Counted from the stretch's first letter, positions 18,084 through 28,659 are shown. The stretch: DNA of 64,000 bases from Xanthomonas cassavae CFBP 4642 (GCF_000454545.1 NZ_CM002139.1:3348901-3412900); one strand, 5' to 3'. Made by a program: numbers and translations. Notes: generated by a model not told the origin, from the sequence alone.

Positions 18084-18542
18084 TTAAACAGGCGGCATAG
18101 GGTCAGGCCGTAACGAGATCCAACTAAGCGGACGCGACCGAGGTGTTGATCGCCGCCAGCGGCCCAGGTTGGGCAATCGCCTGGGGTGCGCTGGCGCATG
18201 TGGCAAGACACACGAGTGCATTCCGGGCTTGAAGACTCTCCTGAAAGCAACGGCGACATCACCGGCAAGTTACGACGACCCGCAAAAGGCCAGGCCCCCA
18301 CTCCGGTCAAGATGAACTTTGCCGCCAGCACCTGCCTCCATGCCCTCCGCGCCGCCAGGCATGATCTACATTGCGGCGCCGCCCGTGCACCAGCACCACT
18401 TCAACGCGCCGCAGTACTGCGCGGGGCAGTGAAAGAATTGCTGCCGCTACCGCGCACCGGGATCATCGCCAGGACCACACCTCGCACCCGGTCCGTGACA
18501 TCGCGCATGCCAAACGCACGATGCGGCATGCAACCACCATAA

Positions 18543-18572
18543 AAAAAACGCCAGCTTTCGCCAGCGTTTTTT
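18543..18572. terminator. Rho-independent terminator downstream of tkt
   Basis: AAAAAACGC (18543-18551) pairs with GCGTTTTTT (18564-18572); the loop can form an inner GC-GAAA-GC on the minus strand. It is 21 bases beyond the tkt stop and symmetrical enough to act in both directions. Confidence 0.85.
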
Positions 18573-18593
18573 GTCCAAAGCAACGCACCGCCG

Positions 18594-20594
18594 TTACAGC
18601 GCCTTTGCTGCTTCCACCACGTGTTCTGCAGTGATCTTGAAGTAGGCATACAGTTGATCGGCCGGTGCCGAGGCGCCGAAGGTGTCGATGCCGACCACAT
18701 CGCCATCCAGGCCCACGTACTTGCGCCAGAAGCCGGTCACGCCCGCTTCCACCGCCACGCGCTTGCGCACGGCGTTCGGCAGCACCGACTCACGGTACGC
18801 GGCGTCCTGGCGATCGAACACATCGGTCGACGGCATCGAAACAACGCGAGTCTTCAGCCCAGCCGCATCCAGGGTCGGCTTGGCTTCCACTGCCAGCCCG
18901 ACTTCCGAGCCGGTGGCGATCAGGATCACGTCCGGCGTACCGCCTTCGGCATCGGCCAACACGTAGCCACCGCGTTCGATCAACTTGATCTGCTCGACGC
19001 TGCGCGGCTGATGCTGCAGGTTCTGGCGGCTGAAGATCAGGCAGCTCGGGCCGTCCTTGCGGGTAATGGCCGCCTTCCAGCTCACTGCCGATTCCACCGC
19101 ATCGCCCGGGCGCCACACATCGTTGTTGGGGATGTAGCGCAGCGAGGCCAGGTGTTCCACCGGCTGATGGGTCGGGCCGTCTTCGCCCAGGCCGATCGAG
19201 TCATGCGTGTACACGTGGATGGCATGCGCCGGGTTCAGCGCGCTCATGCGCACGCCATTGCGTGCGTAGTCGCTGAACACCAGGAAGGTGGCGTCGAACG
19301 GAATGAAGCCGCCATGCAGCGCGAGACCATTGGCAATGGCGGTCATGCCGAACTCGCGCACGCCGTAATACACGTAGTTGGCGTCCGGGTCGTCGGTGGC
19401 CACCGACTTGCTGGCCTTCCACAAGGTCAGGTTGGAATGCGCCAGATCCGCCGAGCCGCCGATCAGTTCCGGCAGCAGCGGCGCGAACGCTTCGATCGCC
19501 AGCTGCGAAGCCTTGCGCGAGGCGATGGTCTGGCCATCTTCCTGCGCCTTGGCGATGTAGGCATCGGCCTGGGCGATGAAGTCGGCCGGCAGCTCGCCGT
19601 GCGAGCGGCGGGTCAGCTCATCGGCCTCGCTGGCGTACTGCCTGGCGTACTTGTCGAACAGCTGTTCCCACTCGGCCTGGCGCAGCGTGCCGGTGCCGCC
19701 TGCGCGCCAGCCGGCGTAGATCTCTTCGGGAATCTCGAACGGGCCGTACGGCCATTCCAGTGCCTTGCGCGCGCCTTCCAGCTCGTTCTTGCCCAGCGGT
19801 GCGCCGTGCGAGGATTCCTTGCCGGCCTTGGTCGGCGCACCGAAACCGATCTTGGTGCGGCAGCAGATCAGGGTGGGCTTGTCGCTGTTGTCCAGCGCCG
19901 CCTCGATGGCGGCCTTGATCTTCTCGGCGTTGTGCCCATCCACGTCACGGACCACGTGCCAACCATAGGCTTCGAAACGCGCCGGGGTGTCGTCGCTGAA
20001 CCAGCCGGCCGTATTGCCGTCGATGGAGATCTGGTTGTTGTCCCAGAACGCGACCAGCTTGCCCAGGCCCCAGGTGCCGGCCAGCGATGCGGCTTCGTGC
20101 GAGATGCCTTCCATCAGGCAGCCGTCGCCCATGAACACCCAGGTGCGGTGATCGACGATTTCCAGCTCCGGGCGGTTGTAGCGCTGCGCCAGCAACTTCT
20201 CTGCCAGCGCGAAACCGACGGCGTTGGCGAAACCCTGGCCGAGCGGGCCGGTGGTGGTCTCCACGCCGGGGGTCTCACTGCGCTCCGGGTGGCCGGCGGT
20301 CTTGCTGTGCAGCTGGCGGAACTGCTTGAGCTGTTCGATCGGCAGGTCGTAGCCGGACAGGTGCAGCAACGCGTACTGCAGCATCGACCCATGCCCGTTG
20401 GACAGCACGAAACGGTCGCGGTTGAACCACTGCGGGTTATTCGGGTTGTGCCGGTAGAAGTCGTTCCACAGCACTTCGGCGATATCGGCCATGCCCATGG
20501 GCATGCCGGGGTGGCCGGACTTGGCGGCTTCGACCGCATCTGCGGCAAGAAAACGGATGGCGTTGGCCAGCTGGCGGCGGGTGGGCTGGGTCAT
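18594..20594 (-). CDS. tkt: Transketolase
   Basis: A 666-residue thiamine-diphosphate enzyme of the pentose phosphate pathway, transferring two-carbon ketol units between sugar phosphates in the cytosol. The N-terminus [21 protein letters not shown] and [13 protein letters not shown] are diagnostic. The TPP motif runs from [16 protein letters not shown] to [10 protein letters not shown]. The pyrimidine-binding domain has [16 protein letters not shown] and the phosphate-site histidines ([12 protein letters not shown]) are intact. C-terminal domain complete, ending VVEAAKAL. Length is normal for bacterial transketolase. It is monocistronic, with its own terminator. Confidence 0.97.
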   Translation of the reverse strand: MTQPTRRQLANAIRFLAADAVEAAKSGHPGMPMGMADIAEVLWNDFYRHNPNNPQWFNRDRFVLSNGHGSMLQYALLHLSGYDLPIEQLKQFRQLHSKTAGHPERSETPGVETTTGPLGQGFANAVGFALAEKLLAQRYNRPELEIVDHRTWVFMGDGCLMEGISHEAASLAGTWGLGKLVAFWDNNQISIDGNTAGWFSDDTPARFEAYGWHVVRDVDGHNAEKIKAAIEAALDNSDKPTLICCRTKIGFGAPTKAGKESSHGAPLGKNELEGARKALEWPYGPFEIPEEIYAGWRAGGTGTLRQAEWEQLFDKYARQYASEADELTRRSHGELPADFIAQADAYIAKAQEDGQTIASRKASQLAIEAFAPLLPELIGGSADLAHSNLTLWKASKSVATDDPDANYVYYGVREFGMTAIANGLALHGGFIPFDATFLVFSDYARNGVRMSALNPAHAIHVYTHDSIGLGEDGPTHQPVEHLASLRYIPNNDVWRPGDAVESAVSWKAAITRKDGPSCLIFSRQNLQHQPRSVEQIKLIERGGYVLADAEGGTPDVILIATGSEVGLAVEAKPTLDAAGLKTRVVSMPSTDVFDRQDAAYRESVLPNAVRKRVAVEAGVTGFWRKYVGLDGDVVGIDTFGASAPADQLYAYFKITAEHVVEAAKAL

Positions 20595-20661
20595 GGGCGT
20601 CTATGGAAGCGGAGGGGAACACCGCTGGAAGCGGAGGCCCCTATTCTCCCACACAGCGCGT

Positions 20662-20820
20662 TAGGGGAATCGGGCATGGAGAGTCGGATGCAGTATTGCC
20701 AATTGGTCATGCAATCACACGCGCGCCTAATCACCTTAGCCATACGTGAAGCTCACCGTCACACCCCGGGCCCGCACCAGCCCGCTTTACCCATTCCCCA
20801 CTCCCGATTCCCTATTCCTC
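20662..20820. repeat. GGGAATCGGG-type dispersed repeat pieces beside the symporter stop
   Basis: Two short pieces occur: GGGGAATCGGGCATGGAGAG near 20664-20685 and, in the opposite orientation, CCATTCCCCACTCCCGATTC with CCTATTCCTC (about 20790-20820). The second piece reaches into the stop codon of the symporter gene. The same motif family recurs near 48982-49038 and 52719-52852. Confidence 0.6.
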
Positions 20821-22092
20821 GCCCTTGGCCACCAAGGTCGTCAGCGCCAGATCCCCGGTCACGTTCAACGCCGTGCGGCACATGTCCAGGAAGTGGTTGA
20901 CGCCCAGGATCATGCCGATGCCGACCGGGTTGACCCCCACCATCGCGCAGATCAGCGCCACCACCGGCAGCGAGCCGGACGGCACGCCGGCGGTGCCGAT
21001 CCCACCCAGGATGCAGACCAGCATCACCATGAATTGCTGGCCGAGGCTCAAGTCCACGTTGAAGAACTGCGCCAGGAAGATCACCGTCACGCCTTCGAAC
21101 AGTGCGGTGCCGTTCTGGTTGGCGGTGGCGCCCACCGTCAGCACGAAGCGCGACACCCGCGGCGGCAGGCCCATCTCGTCGGCCACGCGCAGGGCGGTGG
21201 GCAGGGTCGCGTTGCTGGACGCAGTGGAGAACGCCATCAACGTGGCTTCCTGCGTCTGCTTGAAGAACCCCAGCGGCGAGCGCCCGGCGAACTTCACCGC
21301 CAGCCCGTAGCTCACCACCATGTGCAGCCCCAACGCCAGCACGACCACGCCCACGTAGGCGCCCAGGCGGATCACCAGATCGAAGCCGAACAACGCGGCC
21401 AGGTTGAACATGAAGCAGGCCACCGCATACGGCGCTAATCGGATCACCAGGCCGATCAGGGTCATCGAGATTTCGAAGATGCCCTCGATGGCGCGCTTGA
21501 GCGTGGCCACCTTTTCCTCGGCGGTCAGCACCATGCCCACGCCGAACATCACCGCAAAGAACATCAGCGACAGGATCGCGCCATTGCTGGACGCGGCGGC
21601 AATCACGTTGCTGGGCACGATCGACAGCAGCATGTCCATGCCCTGCGGCTGGGTGCCGGAGCTGGAGATGATCTCGCGGGTGCGTTCGGCGTTTTCCTGG
21701 ATCAGCTGATTGGCCAGCTGCGGGTCCACGCCCGCACCGGGCTTGAGCACATTGACCAGCACCAGACCGAGCAGCACTGCAATGCCGGACAGCACGACGG
21801 TGTAGCCCAGGGTGCGCCAGCCCACGCGGCCCAGCGCGCGGATGTCGCCCATGTCGGAGATGCCCATCACCAGTGCCGAAAACAGCAGCGGCACGATCAG
21901 CATGAAGATCAGATTGAGGAAGATCTGCGAGAACGGCGTAGTCACGTATTTGGTCGCCAGGCGCACCCCGTCGGCATCGCTGCCGGCCAGATAGTAGACG
22001 GCCAGACCCAGTACCAGGCCCACGGCAAAGCCAATACCCATCTTCCAATGCAGGGGCAGGCCCGGGCGGCGTGCGGCTGGGGATGCAGTCAT
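20812..22092 (-). CDS. Dicarboxylate/amino acid:cation symporter (DAACS family)
   Basis: A 426-residue inner-membrane carrier with about eight transmembrane segments plus two hairpin loops. The family signatures are present: serine-rich hairpin STASSNATLPTALRVADEMG and NQNGTALFEGVTVIFLAQ (the NxxGT motif of transmembrane segment 7), followed by LGGIGTAGVPSG. Members take up C4-dicarboxylates, glutamate or aspartate with H+ or Na+; substrate cannot be decided. The ATG at 22092 begins MTASPAARRPG; a longer opening (22134) lacks support. Its 3' end overlaps a dispersed GGGAATCGGG-type repeat. Confidence 0.92.
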   Translation of the reverse strand: MTASPAARRPGLPLHWKMGIGFAVGLVLGLAVYYLAGSDADGVRLATKYVTTPFSQIFLNLIFMLIVPLLFSALVMGISDMGDIRALGRVGWRTLGYTVVLSGIAVLLGLVLVNVLKPGAGVDPQLANQLIQENAERTREIISSSGTQPQGMDMLLSIVPSNVIAAASSNGAILSLMFFAVMFGVGMVLTAEEKVATLKRAIEGIFEISMTLIGLVIRLAPYAVACFMFNLAALFGFDLVIRLGAYVGVVVLALGLHMVVSYGLAVKFAGRSPLGFFKQTQEATLMAFSTASSNATLPTALRVADEMGLPPRVSRFVLTVGATANQNGTALFEGVTVIFLAQFFNVDLSLGQQFMVMLVCILGGIGTAGVPSGSLPVVALICAMVGVNPVGIGMILGVNHFLDMCRTALNVTGDLALTTLVAKGEE

Positions 22093-22370
22093 CTGGTCGG
22101 CCTTAGGGTGAACACAAAGACCGGAGCTTAACAAATGCCATCGGTGCGACCACGCGTGGGCCTGGATGACGACACAGACCAGCAGCTACCGTGCTGCCTG
22201 GTTGGTTCGACCTGGCGTAGACCGCCACGCGAGCCATAGCGTCGGCCTCTGATCGCAGGCAGTCATCTGCTAGCCTGGATGGCGCGCAGGATTGCAGCAG
22301 ACCAATGGTCGATGCCGATTCCGGACACCGGCCACGCCTGCCTGGCGGCGCGGCAGGGGTGTTGGCCGTT

Positions 22371-23633
22371 CTAGAAGTGATAGCCAATGACCGAGAAAAT
22401 GGATGTCTTGATCTGTCCGTCGCCGCCTTGCGCTGCACCGCCGAGGTATTGGCCGGCACCGACGAAGGGATCGTTGCGCCCAATCAGCAGCTCGGTGGAA
22501 ATCTGCAACGCAGCGCGCTTCCAGGCGACTCCCAGCGTCAAGCGCTCGCTGTCCTGGAATGCGGCCCGGTCTTTGAAGAAGCGTGAATAGCTGGCGTACG
22601 TGTTGAATGATTCGCTCCCCAGGGTGACCGGCATGCCAACTTCCGCAAACACCACGGTACCGCGGGTTGCGATGTTGTACGACGCATCGAAGCCACCGAC
22701 GGTGACAACGTCAGGGTTCCGCACTCCCGCCAGATTGATTTGCTGGCGTGCCGCAAGCAACTTCGCTGTCCAGGAAGCGGCCACCAGCTTGAGACTGGCC
22801 GCATACGCCAAACGCTCACCATCGCGATGACCGACGAGTCCGCTTTCGTCCACCAGCCGGGAGTGCAGGCCGGACACTGAGGCAGTGAGTTTCGCATCGC
22901 GATAGCTGGCTACATCCCAATCGTAGGTGGCGGCCAGCAGATCGCGTTCGGAGGTACTCGTCCCATCGGGTACGTAACCGTCGGCCTGCACGAACGTGGT
23001 GGAGTAGCGGGCACCATCGCGGCTGAGACCCTTGCCGTCCGGCGTTGAGATCGGGTAGTAGCCGGTGGACAGGCGATATCCTGGCCCGTCGTGCTTGTAG
23101 GTGATGCCCGGGGCATACACTTCTTCAAGACCGATCACGAATCCAATGCTACCCAACACCTGCGCACCCCAGTACTGATCGTCCAGTACCACCGGCTGCA
23201 GGCCTACCGCGATGCGATCGCCATTGGCAAGCCGGCGCCCGGCATACGCCTGCAGTGGGAAACCCACCTCGCCTGGATAGTTGCGATATCCGGAGGCGGT
23301 TGGATACAGAAAGCTTCCGCCATAGAAGCGGTACTGCGCTGACGCAAAATAATCGCGGCCGTCGAAGTCGGCTTTCAGGATGAAGGTGTCGAACGAAAGA
23401 TGATCGGAGGTCCGCCGTTGGCCGCCACCGCCGACATCGTTGAAACGCACGTCCCAACGTGCGCGCAACACCGCACCGGCCGTCCAGCCGGCCGGCGCCA
23501 CGGTCGCTGGAGTCGCATGTTCCACTGTCTGCGCTTGCACGCGGGCAGAACACACCAAAGCCAGTGCCAAGGCATTCGCGTACAGGCGTAATGGCAGGCG
23601 GGAGGGCAAAGCAAAACGATGAGCAATGGCCAT
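22371..23633 (-). CDS. Outer-membrane beta-barrel protein of the catabolic island
   Basis: A 420-residue exported protein: signal peptide with a hydrophobic core LYANALALALVCSARVQAQ, then alternating beta-strand segments rich in aromatic residues (FASAQYRFYGGSFLYP, ATYDWDVASY) and a C-terminal phenylalanine (FSVIGYHF) typical of BAM-assembled barrels. No specific porin family was recognised with certainty. The ATG at 23633 has GGGGATC upstream. It is the last gene of the leftward catabolic island, 93 bases after the decarboxylase-like gene, so it probably lets the substrate across the outer membrane. Confidence 0.75.
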   Translation of the reverse strand: MAIAHRFALPSRLPLRLYANALALALVCSARVQAQTVEHATPATVAPAGWTAGAVLRARWDVRFNDVGGGGQRRTSDHLSFDTFILKADFDGRDYFASAQYRFYGGSFLYPTASGYRNYPGEVGFPLQAYAGRRLANGDRIAVGLQPVVLDDQYWGAQVLGSIGFVIGLEEVYAPGITYKHDGPGYRLSTGYYPISTPDGKGLSRDGARYSTTFVQADGYVPDGTSTSERDLLAATYDWDVASYRDAKLTASVSGLHSRLVDESGLVGHRDGERLAYAASLKLVAASWTAKLLAARQQINLAGVRNPDVVTVGGFDASYNIATRGTVVFAEVGMPVTLGSESFNTYASYSRFFKDRAAFQDSERLTLGVAWKRAALQISTELLIGRNDPFVGAGQYLGGAAQGGDGQIKTSIFSVIGYHF

Positions 23634-23726
23634 GTTGAGATCCCCGGACATGTGCGCAGACGGAAGGCAACCGCAGCCCTTCCGCCCTTCACGGCGGCAA
23701 GGCCACTGCATGACGGAATGCCGCGT

Positions 23727-24116
23727 TTACGCCGGGTCAGCCGTATCGAACTCGGCGATCGCTTCCCGGGCGATGCGGAAGCTATCCACGGCCGCCGGCA
23801 CGCCGCAGTAGACCGCCACCTGCAGCAGCGCTTCACGGATTTTTTCGCGGGGGACACCATTGCGCAGCGCGCCTTGCACGTGGATCTTCAGCTCGTGCGG
23901 CCGGTTCAAGGCGGAAATCATCGCCAGGTTGATCAGACTCCGCTCGGAGCGGGCCAGATCGCTGCGCGCCCACACCGTGCCCCAGCAATATTCCGTGACC
24001 AATTCCTGCAGCGGCTGGCTGAAGGCATCGGCCTGTGCCAACGCGCGATCCACATAAGCATCGCCAAGCACTTCACGTCGAATCTGCAGGCCTTTCTCAA
24101 ATCGTGCGTCGCTCAT
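23727..24116 (-). CDS. Carboxymuconolactone decarboxylase-family protein
   Basis: A 129-residue, all-helical protein similar in layout to 4-carboxymuconolactone decarboxylase (PcaC): GLQIRREVLGDAYVDRAL at the N-terminus, YCWGTVWARSDLARSERSLINLAMISALNRPHELKIHV in the middle (key residues E, H), and the C-terminal REALLQVAVYCGVPAAVDSFR. There is no CxxC, so it is not an AhpD-type peroxidase. Its start overlaps the stop of the aldehyde dehydrogenase gene (ATGA). In this setting it is more likely to act on a ring-cleavage product than on protocatechuate; no other pca gene is nearby. Confidence 0.85.
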   Translation of the reverse strand: MSDARFEKGLQIRREVLGDAYVDRALAQADAFSQPLQELVTEYCWGTVWARSDLARSERSLINLAMISALNRPHELKIHVQGALRNGVPREKIREALLQVAVYCGVPAAVDSFRIAREAIAEFDTADPA

Positions 24117-25570
24117 GGTGTCATGCCTCCGAAGATGGTGTACTTGATGTCCAGGAAGTCTTCGATACCGTACTTTGATCCTTCGCGGCCCAGGCCGGAC
24201 TGCTTGATGCCGCCGAACGGCGCGACCTCGTTGGAGATGGCGGCACGGTTGATGCCAACCATGCCGTAGTCCAGTTGCTCACTCATGCGCCAGGCCCGGG
24301 CCAGATCGCGGGTATAGCAGTAGGCGGCCAAACCTGAATCGGTATCGTTGGCCAGTGCCACGGCCTCGCTTTCAGTGTGGAAGCGGAAGACCGCCGCCAG
24401 CGGCCCGAAGGTTTCATCACGGGCTACCTGCATGTCCGAGACCGCGTCGGCAATCAGGGTCGGCGCGTAGAAACATTCACCGGCCGGCAAGATGTGCCCG
24501 CCCGCAAGTAGCCGCCCGCCCTTGGCCAGCGCGTCATCCACATGCGACTGCACCTTGGCCACTGCTGCCGGATTGATCAGTGGGCCCACGTCGGTGTCGG
24601 CATCCTCACCGGAGCCAACCTTGAGCATGGTGATGCGCGCCTTGAGCGCGCTTAAAAAGACGTCGTAGACGGCATCCTGCACCAGGAAGCGATTCACGCA
24701 GACGCAGGTCTGGCCAGCATTGCGAAACTTGGCCAGCATGGCGCCATCTACGGCAGCCGGGATGTCCGCATCGTCGAACACGATGAAGGGCGCATTGCCA
24801 CCCAACTCCAGCGAAACCTTCTTGATGGTCTTCGCGGCCTTGCCATACAACAGACGCCCAATGGGAGTGGAGCCGGTGAAGGTGAACTTGCGCACCTCGG
24901 TGCTTTCAAAGAACGCTTCGCCGATGGCTTGCGCGTTGCCGGTCACCACGCTGAGCATCGCCGGCGGCACTCCCGCCTGCAGGGCCAGGTCGGCCAGCGC
25001 CAGCGCGGTGTACGGTGTTTCAGCCGCAGGCTTGACGATGCAGGGGCACCCAGCCGCGAGTGCCGGAGCCAGCTTGCGGGTAATCATCGCGGCGGGGAAA
25101 TTCCACGGCGTGACCGCTGCGACTACGCCGATGGGCTGCTTGGTCACCATGATGCGTGCGTCGCCATGCGGACTGGGAATGATGTCGCCGTAGACGCGTT
25201 TGGCTTCTTCGGCAAACCATTCCACGAAACTGGCCGCATACACGACCTCGGCACGCGCCTCGGCACGCGGCTTGCCCTGTTCCAGTGTGAGAATAGCCGC
25301 TAGTTCGTCGGCATGATCGATCATCAGCTGTAACCAACGCTTGAGGATGTCCGAACGCTCCTGCGCCGTGCGGCTGCGCCATTGCGGCCACTGCGCTTGC
25401 GCCAGTGCAATGGCACGCCGGGTCTCCTCACCAGCCATGCGCGGTACCGTGCCGATGACGCATTGGGTGGCGGGGTTGAAAATGTCGTCGGTCTGGCCAT
25501 CGTCGGCGGCGCACCATGTACCGGCGATCAGGGCCTTCTGGTGGAACAGGGCGAACGATTGAACGTCCAT
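24113..25570 (-). CDS. NAD(P)-dependent aldehyde dehydrogenase, succinate-semialdehyde dehydrogenase-like
   Basis: A 485-residue aldehyde dehydrogenase of the GabD type. Catalytic cysteine in NAGQTCVCVNRF, general-base glutamate in SLELGGNAPF, cofactor motif FTGSTPIGRLL and the ending EVAPFGGIKQSGLGREGSKYGIEDFLDIKY are all as in succinate-semialdehyde dehydrogenases; two adjacent cysteines (C-V-C) are typical of GabD. The ATG at 25570 starts MDVQSFALFHQ; the longer opening is not credible. Within the island it would perform the last step, yielding succinate for the TCA cycle. Substrate is inferred from family resemblance only. Confidence 0.9.
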   Translation of the reverse strand: MDVQSFALFHQKALIAGTWCAADDGQTDDIFNPATQCVIGTVPRMAGEETRRAIALAQAQWPQWRSRTAQERSDILKRWLQLMIDHADELAAILTLEQGKPRAEARAEVVYAASFVEWFAEEAKRVYGDIIPSPHGDARIMVTKQPIGVVAAVTPWNFPAAMITRKLAPALAAGCPCIVKPAAETPYTALALADLALQAGVPPAMLSVVTGNAQAIGEAFFESTEVRKFTFTGSTPIGRLLYGKAAKTIKKVSLELGGNAPFIVFDDADIPAAVDGAMLAKFRNAGQTCVCVNRFLVQDAVYDVFLSALKARITMLKVGSGEDADTDVGPLINPAAVAKVQSHVDDALAKGGRLLAGGHILPAGECFYAPTLIADAVSDMQVARDETFGPLAAVFRFHTESEAVALANDTDSGLAAYCYTRDLARAWRMSEQLDYGMVGINRAAISNEVAPFGGIKQSGLGREGSKYGIEDFLDIKYTIFGGMTP

Positions 25571-25626
25571 TGCGACCTCGTAGAATGGGCAAAGCCACAG
25601 CGTGCGTGACAGTGCGCGTGCAGCGC

Positions 25627-27018
25627 TCAGTTGACAGGAATGTTGGCGTGGCGTGGACTGCGCACCACGAGCAGCGCATAGCAGATCGCGCTGACGATCA
25701 GGCCGACGATCCAGGAAACGTCCACCCCACCGAACAGGCTGGCCCACGGTCCCTGGAAGAAGGTGTTGCTGATGAAAGGAACCTGCACCAGCGTACCGAT
25801 GACATAGGCCGTCATCGCCTTGCCGTTGAACAGGCCGTAACGACCGCCGTCACGCGCAAAGATCGAGGCGATGTCGTACTGGCCACGGTTGACCACGTAG
25901 AAGTCCAGCAAGTTGATCGACACCCACGGGGCGAGGATGAACAGCAGCGCGAACACGGCGTTGATGAAGATCTCGATGAAGTTGGACGATGCCCACAACG
26001 CACCCATCGTGGACACGGCCAGCAGCACGCACGACAGCGTGATCCGCGCCAGACTCCCCGGCGTCCACATGGGCGAGAAGGTCTGCAGTGAAGTCACGCA
26101 GGACAGCACCGCGCCATACAGGTTCATTGCGTTGTGGCCGATGATGTTGACCAGGAACAGGATCATCAGCGCGTAGCCGAACCCGCCGGTATGGATGCGC
26201 ACGGCCTCCATGGCGTCGGTCTGACCACCGCCGCTGACCGCCAACATGCCGAAGGCGAAGGCCAGGATGGGGCCAAGCGATGCGCCAAGATAGGTGTAGA
26301 TGAAGGGCTTGAACACGCCCACACTGCGCGGCAATGCGCGCGAATAATCCGAGGTGTAGGGAGAGAAACTGATCTGCCACACGCAGCCGATGCCGAACAT
26401 GGAAAACCAGCCGGCTGGCGTGAAGCCGCCTTGACTCAGCGTATCGGCACTGAGGTTGGGCACCATGATGGCCAGGCCGATGAGCAGCGCCCCGCCCATG
26501 AACCAGATGCCGATCCGGTTGAAGCTGTGAATGAAGGTGTAGCCAATGATACCGATGACGGTCGCCAGGGCCGCTCCTAGCACGGTCGCCAACGGCACGG
26601 GTATGGCGGGGATCACCGTGTGCAGCGTCTTGCCGGACAGGATGATGTTGGAGATGAAGTAGCCCAGGTAGATGAGCGTGGTGAAGCCCACCACCAGCAA
26701 CGAACCGAAGCGACCGAACTGTGCGCGGCTCTGGATCATCTGCGGAATGCCAGCCAGCGGCCCTTGTGCCGATGCCAGCGCCAGGACGATGGCACCGAAC
26801 AGGTGCCCGGCCACGATGGCGGTGATCGCGCTGACCACGTCCAACTTGAAGGTCAGGATGGACATCGCTCCGGTGATTACCGCCAACGGCGCGATGCTGG
26901 TACAGAACCAGAGGGTGAACAGGTCACGTGGATTCCCGTGGCGCTGCTGGTCCGGGATATAGCCGATGGAGTGACCCTCGATGGCGAAAACGCCGTCTTG
27001 CTTGTCTGCGATGCTCAT
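25627..27018 (-). CDS. NCS1-family permease (purine/cytosine/hydantoin/thiamine-type)
   Basis: A 463-residue inner-membrane transporter with about twelve hydrophobic segments. The N-terminal PDQQRHGNPRDLFTLWFCTSIAP and GHLFGAIVLALASAQGPLAGIPQMIQSRAQFGRFGS are clear landmarks of the nucleobase:cation symporter-1 family, of which CodB, Mhp1 and thiamine/pyridoxine carriers are members. Substrates of the family are almost all nitrogen heterocycles. The ATG at 27018 has AAGGATC upstream. It lies inside the catabolic island, separated from the upstream aldehyde dehydrogenase by 169 bases, and is probably the uptake system for the compound degraded. Confidence 0.9.
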   Translation of the reverse strand: MSIADKQDGVFAIEGHSIGYIPDQQRHGNPRDLFTLWFCTSIAPLAVITGAMSILTFKLDVVSAITAIVAGHLFGAIVLALASAQGPLAGIPQMIQSRAQFGRFGSLLVVGFTTLIYLGYFISNIILSGKTLHTVIPAIPVPLATVLGAALATVIGIIGYTFIHSFNRIGIWFMGGALLIGLAIMVPNLSADTLSQGGFTPAGWFSMFGIGCVWQISFSPYTSDYSRALPRSVGVFKPFIYTYLGASLGPILAFAFGMLAVSGGGQTDAMEAVRIHTGGFGYALMILFLVNIIGHNAMNLYGAVLSCVTSLQTFSPMWTPGSLARITLSCVLLAVSTMGALWASSNFIEIFINAVFALLFILAPWVSINLLDFYVVNRGQYDIASIFARDGGRYGLFNGKAMTAYVIGTLVQVPFISNTFFQGPWASLFGGVDVSWIVGLIVSAICYALLVVRSPRHANIPVN

Positions 27019-27187
27019 GTTCGTTGATCCTTGGGCAGGATCGACCACGCCACCCGCAGGCACTCTGCGCGGATGTGGACCGATTCAGTCATCAGTTTGG
27101 GAGCACTGCAACGCCCATCGAGGGGGAGGCGGGCAGTGCCGGCGGGTAACGCGTTGGAATGTCGCCAATGCGGAAGAGCACAGCGCC

Positions 27188-28657
27188 CTAGCGCATCACG
27201 AAGGGGTCATCCATGGGCGTCTCGGAAGTGCGTAGCCACACCGTCTTGGTGGTGGTGTATTCCAGGGCTGCCGCCGCGCCCCCCTCCCGGCCGTGACCGG
27301 AGAGCCCGAAGCCGCCGAATGGGGCCAGCGGAGAGATCGCGCGGTACGTATTGATCCAGACCACGCCGGCTTGGATCGAACGGCTCAGGCGGTGGGCGCG
27401 GCTCAGCTCGCGGGTGAAGATGCCAGCGGCCAATCCGAACGAGGTGCCGTTGGCCTTGGACACTGCTTCCTCCTCGCTGCTGAAGACATCGATCGACAGC
27501 ACGGGGCCGAACAGCTCGGTGGTGATGCTGTCTGCCTGTGGGGTGTGGCTACAATCAACAATGGTGGGCGGGAAGTAATGGCCCGGACGTTCGAGGCGGG
27601 TGCCACCGCATAGCAGCCTGGCCCCCTGCTGCAGGGAGGAGGCAAGCACCTGTTCGATGTGCTGCAACTGGCGCGCAGTGCATAGCGGGCCGAACTCGGT
27701 GTCGGCGTCGCTGGGGGCGCCGATGGTGATCGCCGCCACTTTCTCCAGCAGTTTGGCCAGGAAGGCGTTCTTGATGTCGGCATGGACGAGCAGCCGGGAA
27801 CCGGCCACGCAGCTCTGCCCGCTGGCCGCGAAAATCGCCGCCAACTGCGCGTTCACCGCACTTTCCAGATCGGCATCCTCGAACACCACGAACGGCGACT
27901 TGCCACCCAGCTCCAGCGAAACACGGGCCAGGTTGTTCTGGCTGTTGCCCACGACATGCCGTGCCGTTGCCGGGCCGCCGGTAAAAGCGATCTGGGCCAC
28001 CTTGGGATGCGCGCTGAGTACCGCGCCGCATTCCGGACCGAAGCCGGTGATCACATTCACCACGCCCGGTGGAAAACCGGCGGCATGCAGCAACCGCGCG
28101 AAGGCCAGTAGCGGGGCCGGCGCGTCTTCCGAGGCTTTCAGCACCACCGTGCAGCCGGCGGCCAGTGCCGGACCCAGCTTCACTGCCGAAAGGAACAGCT
28201 GGCTGTTCCATGGCACGATGGCAGCCACCACGCCGATCGGCACGCGATTCAGCCAGACCTGCATGTCCGGCTTGTCCACTGGCACGACGCTGCCTTCGAT
28301 CTTGTCGGCGATGCCGGCGTAGTAGCGGTAGTACTCGGCGATGTAGGCAATCTGGCCGCGGGTTTCGCGGATGATTTTGCCGGTGTCGCGAGTTTCGATC
28401 GCGGCCAGCTCCGATGCCTCCTTCTCCAGCAGGTCTGCCAGCCGGTACAGCAGCTTGCCGCGCTGGGAGGCGGTCAGGCCGGCCCAGGCTGGCGCATGCA
28501 GGGCGCGGTCGGCGGCCTCGACGGCACGCTCCACCTGCTCCCGACGCGCCTCGGGCATACTGGCCCAAGGTTCGCCCGTGGCCGGGTCCACACTGTCGAA
28601 CGTGGCCGCCCCGGCCTCGAAGCGACCATCGATGTAGAGTTCGAATGGACGGGTCAT
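27188..28657 (-). CDS. Aldehyde dehydrogenase, second of the island
   Basis: A 489-residue aldehyde dehydrogenase. Catalytic cysteine in ASGQSCVAGSRL, glutamate in SLELGGKSPFVVF, cofactor segment FTGGPATARHVV and C-terminal INTYRAISPLAPFGGFGLSGHGREGG are intact. It is distinct from the GabD-like enzyme and closer in feel to betaine/4-hydroxymuconic-semialdehyde-type dehydrogenases. The ATG at 28657 is preferred over an upstream in-frame TTG at 28663. It starts two bases after the luciferase-like monooxygenase gene, so it probably oxidises the aldehyde that enzyme produces. Confidence 0.9.
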   Translation of the reverse strand: MTRPFELYIDGRFEAGAATFDSVDPATGEPWASMPEARREQVERAVEAADRALHAPAWAGLTASQRGKLLYRLADLLEKEASELAAIETRDTGKIIRETRGQIAYIAEYYRYYAGIADKIEGSVVPVDKPDMQVWLNRVPIGVVAAIVPWNSQLFLSAVKLGPALAAGCTVVLKASEDAPAPLLAFARLLHAAGFPPGVVNVITGFGPECGAVLSAHPKVAQIAFTGGPATARHVVGNSQNNLARVSLELGGKSPFVVFEDADLESAVNAQLAAIFAASGQSCVAGSRLLVHADIKNAFLAKLLEKVAAITIGAPSDADTEFGPLCTARQLQHIEQVLASSLQQGARLLCGGTRLERPGHYFPPTIVDCSHTPQADSITTELFGPVLSIDVFSSEEEAVSKANGTSFGLAAGIFTRELSRAHRLSRSIQAGVVWINTYRAISPLAPFGGFGLSGHGREGGAAAALEYTTTKTVWLRTSETPMDDPFVMR

Positions 28658-28659
28658 GG

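Larger units (their letters stand above)
17964..18593. other. Intergenic region between the siderophore receptor and tkt
   Basis: 630 bases holding the receptor's upstream region (Fur box at 18065-18083) and the tkt terminator (18543-18572). No gene is supported; open frames in the rest lack ribosome sites and family features. Confidence 0.45.

Noticed and set aside
18621..20900. Very long open frame antisense to transketolase (759 codons)
   Set aside because: Shadow of tkt caused by third-position GC; the protein is low-complexity and unrelated to any known fold.
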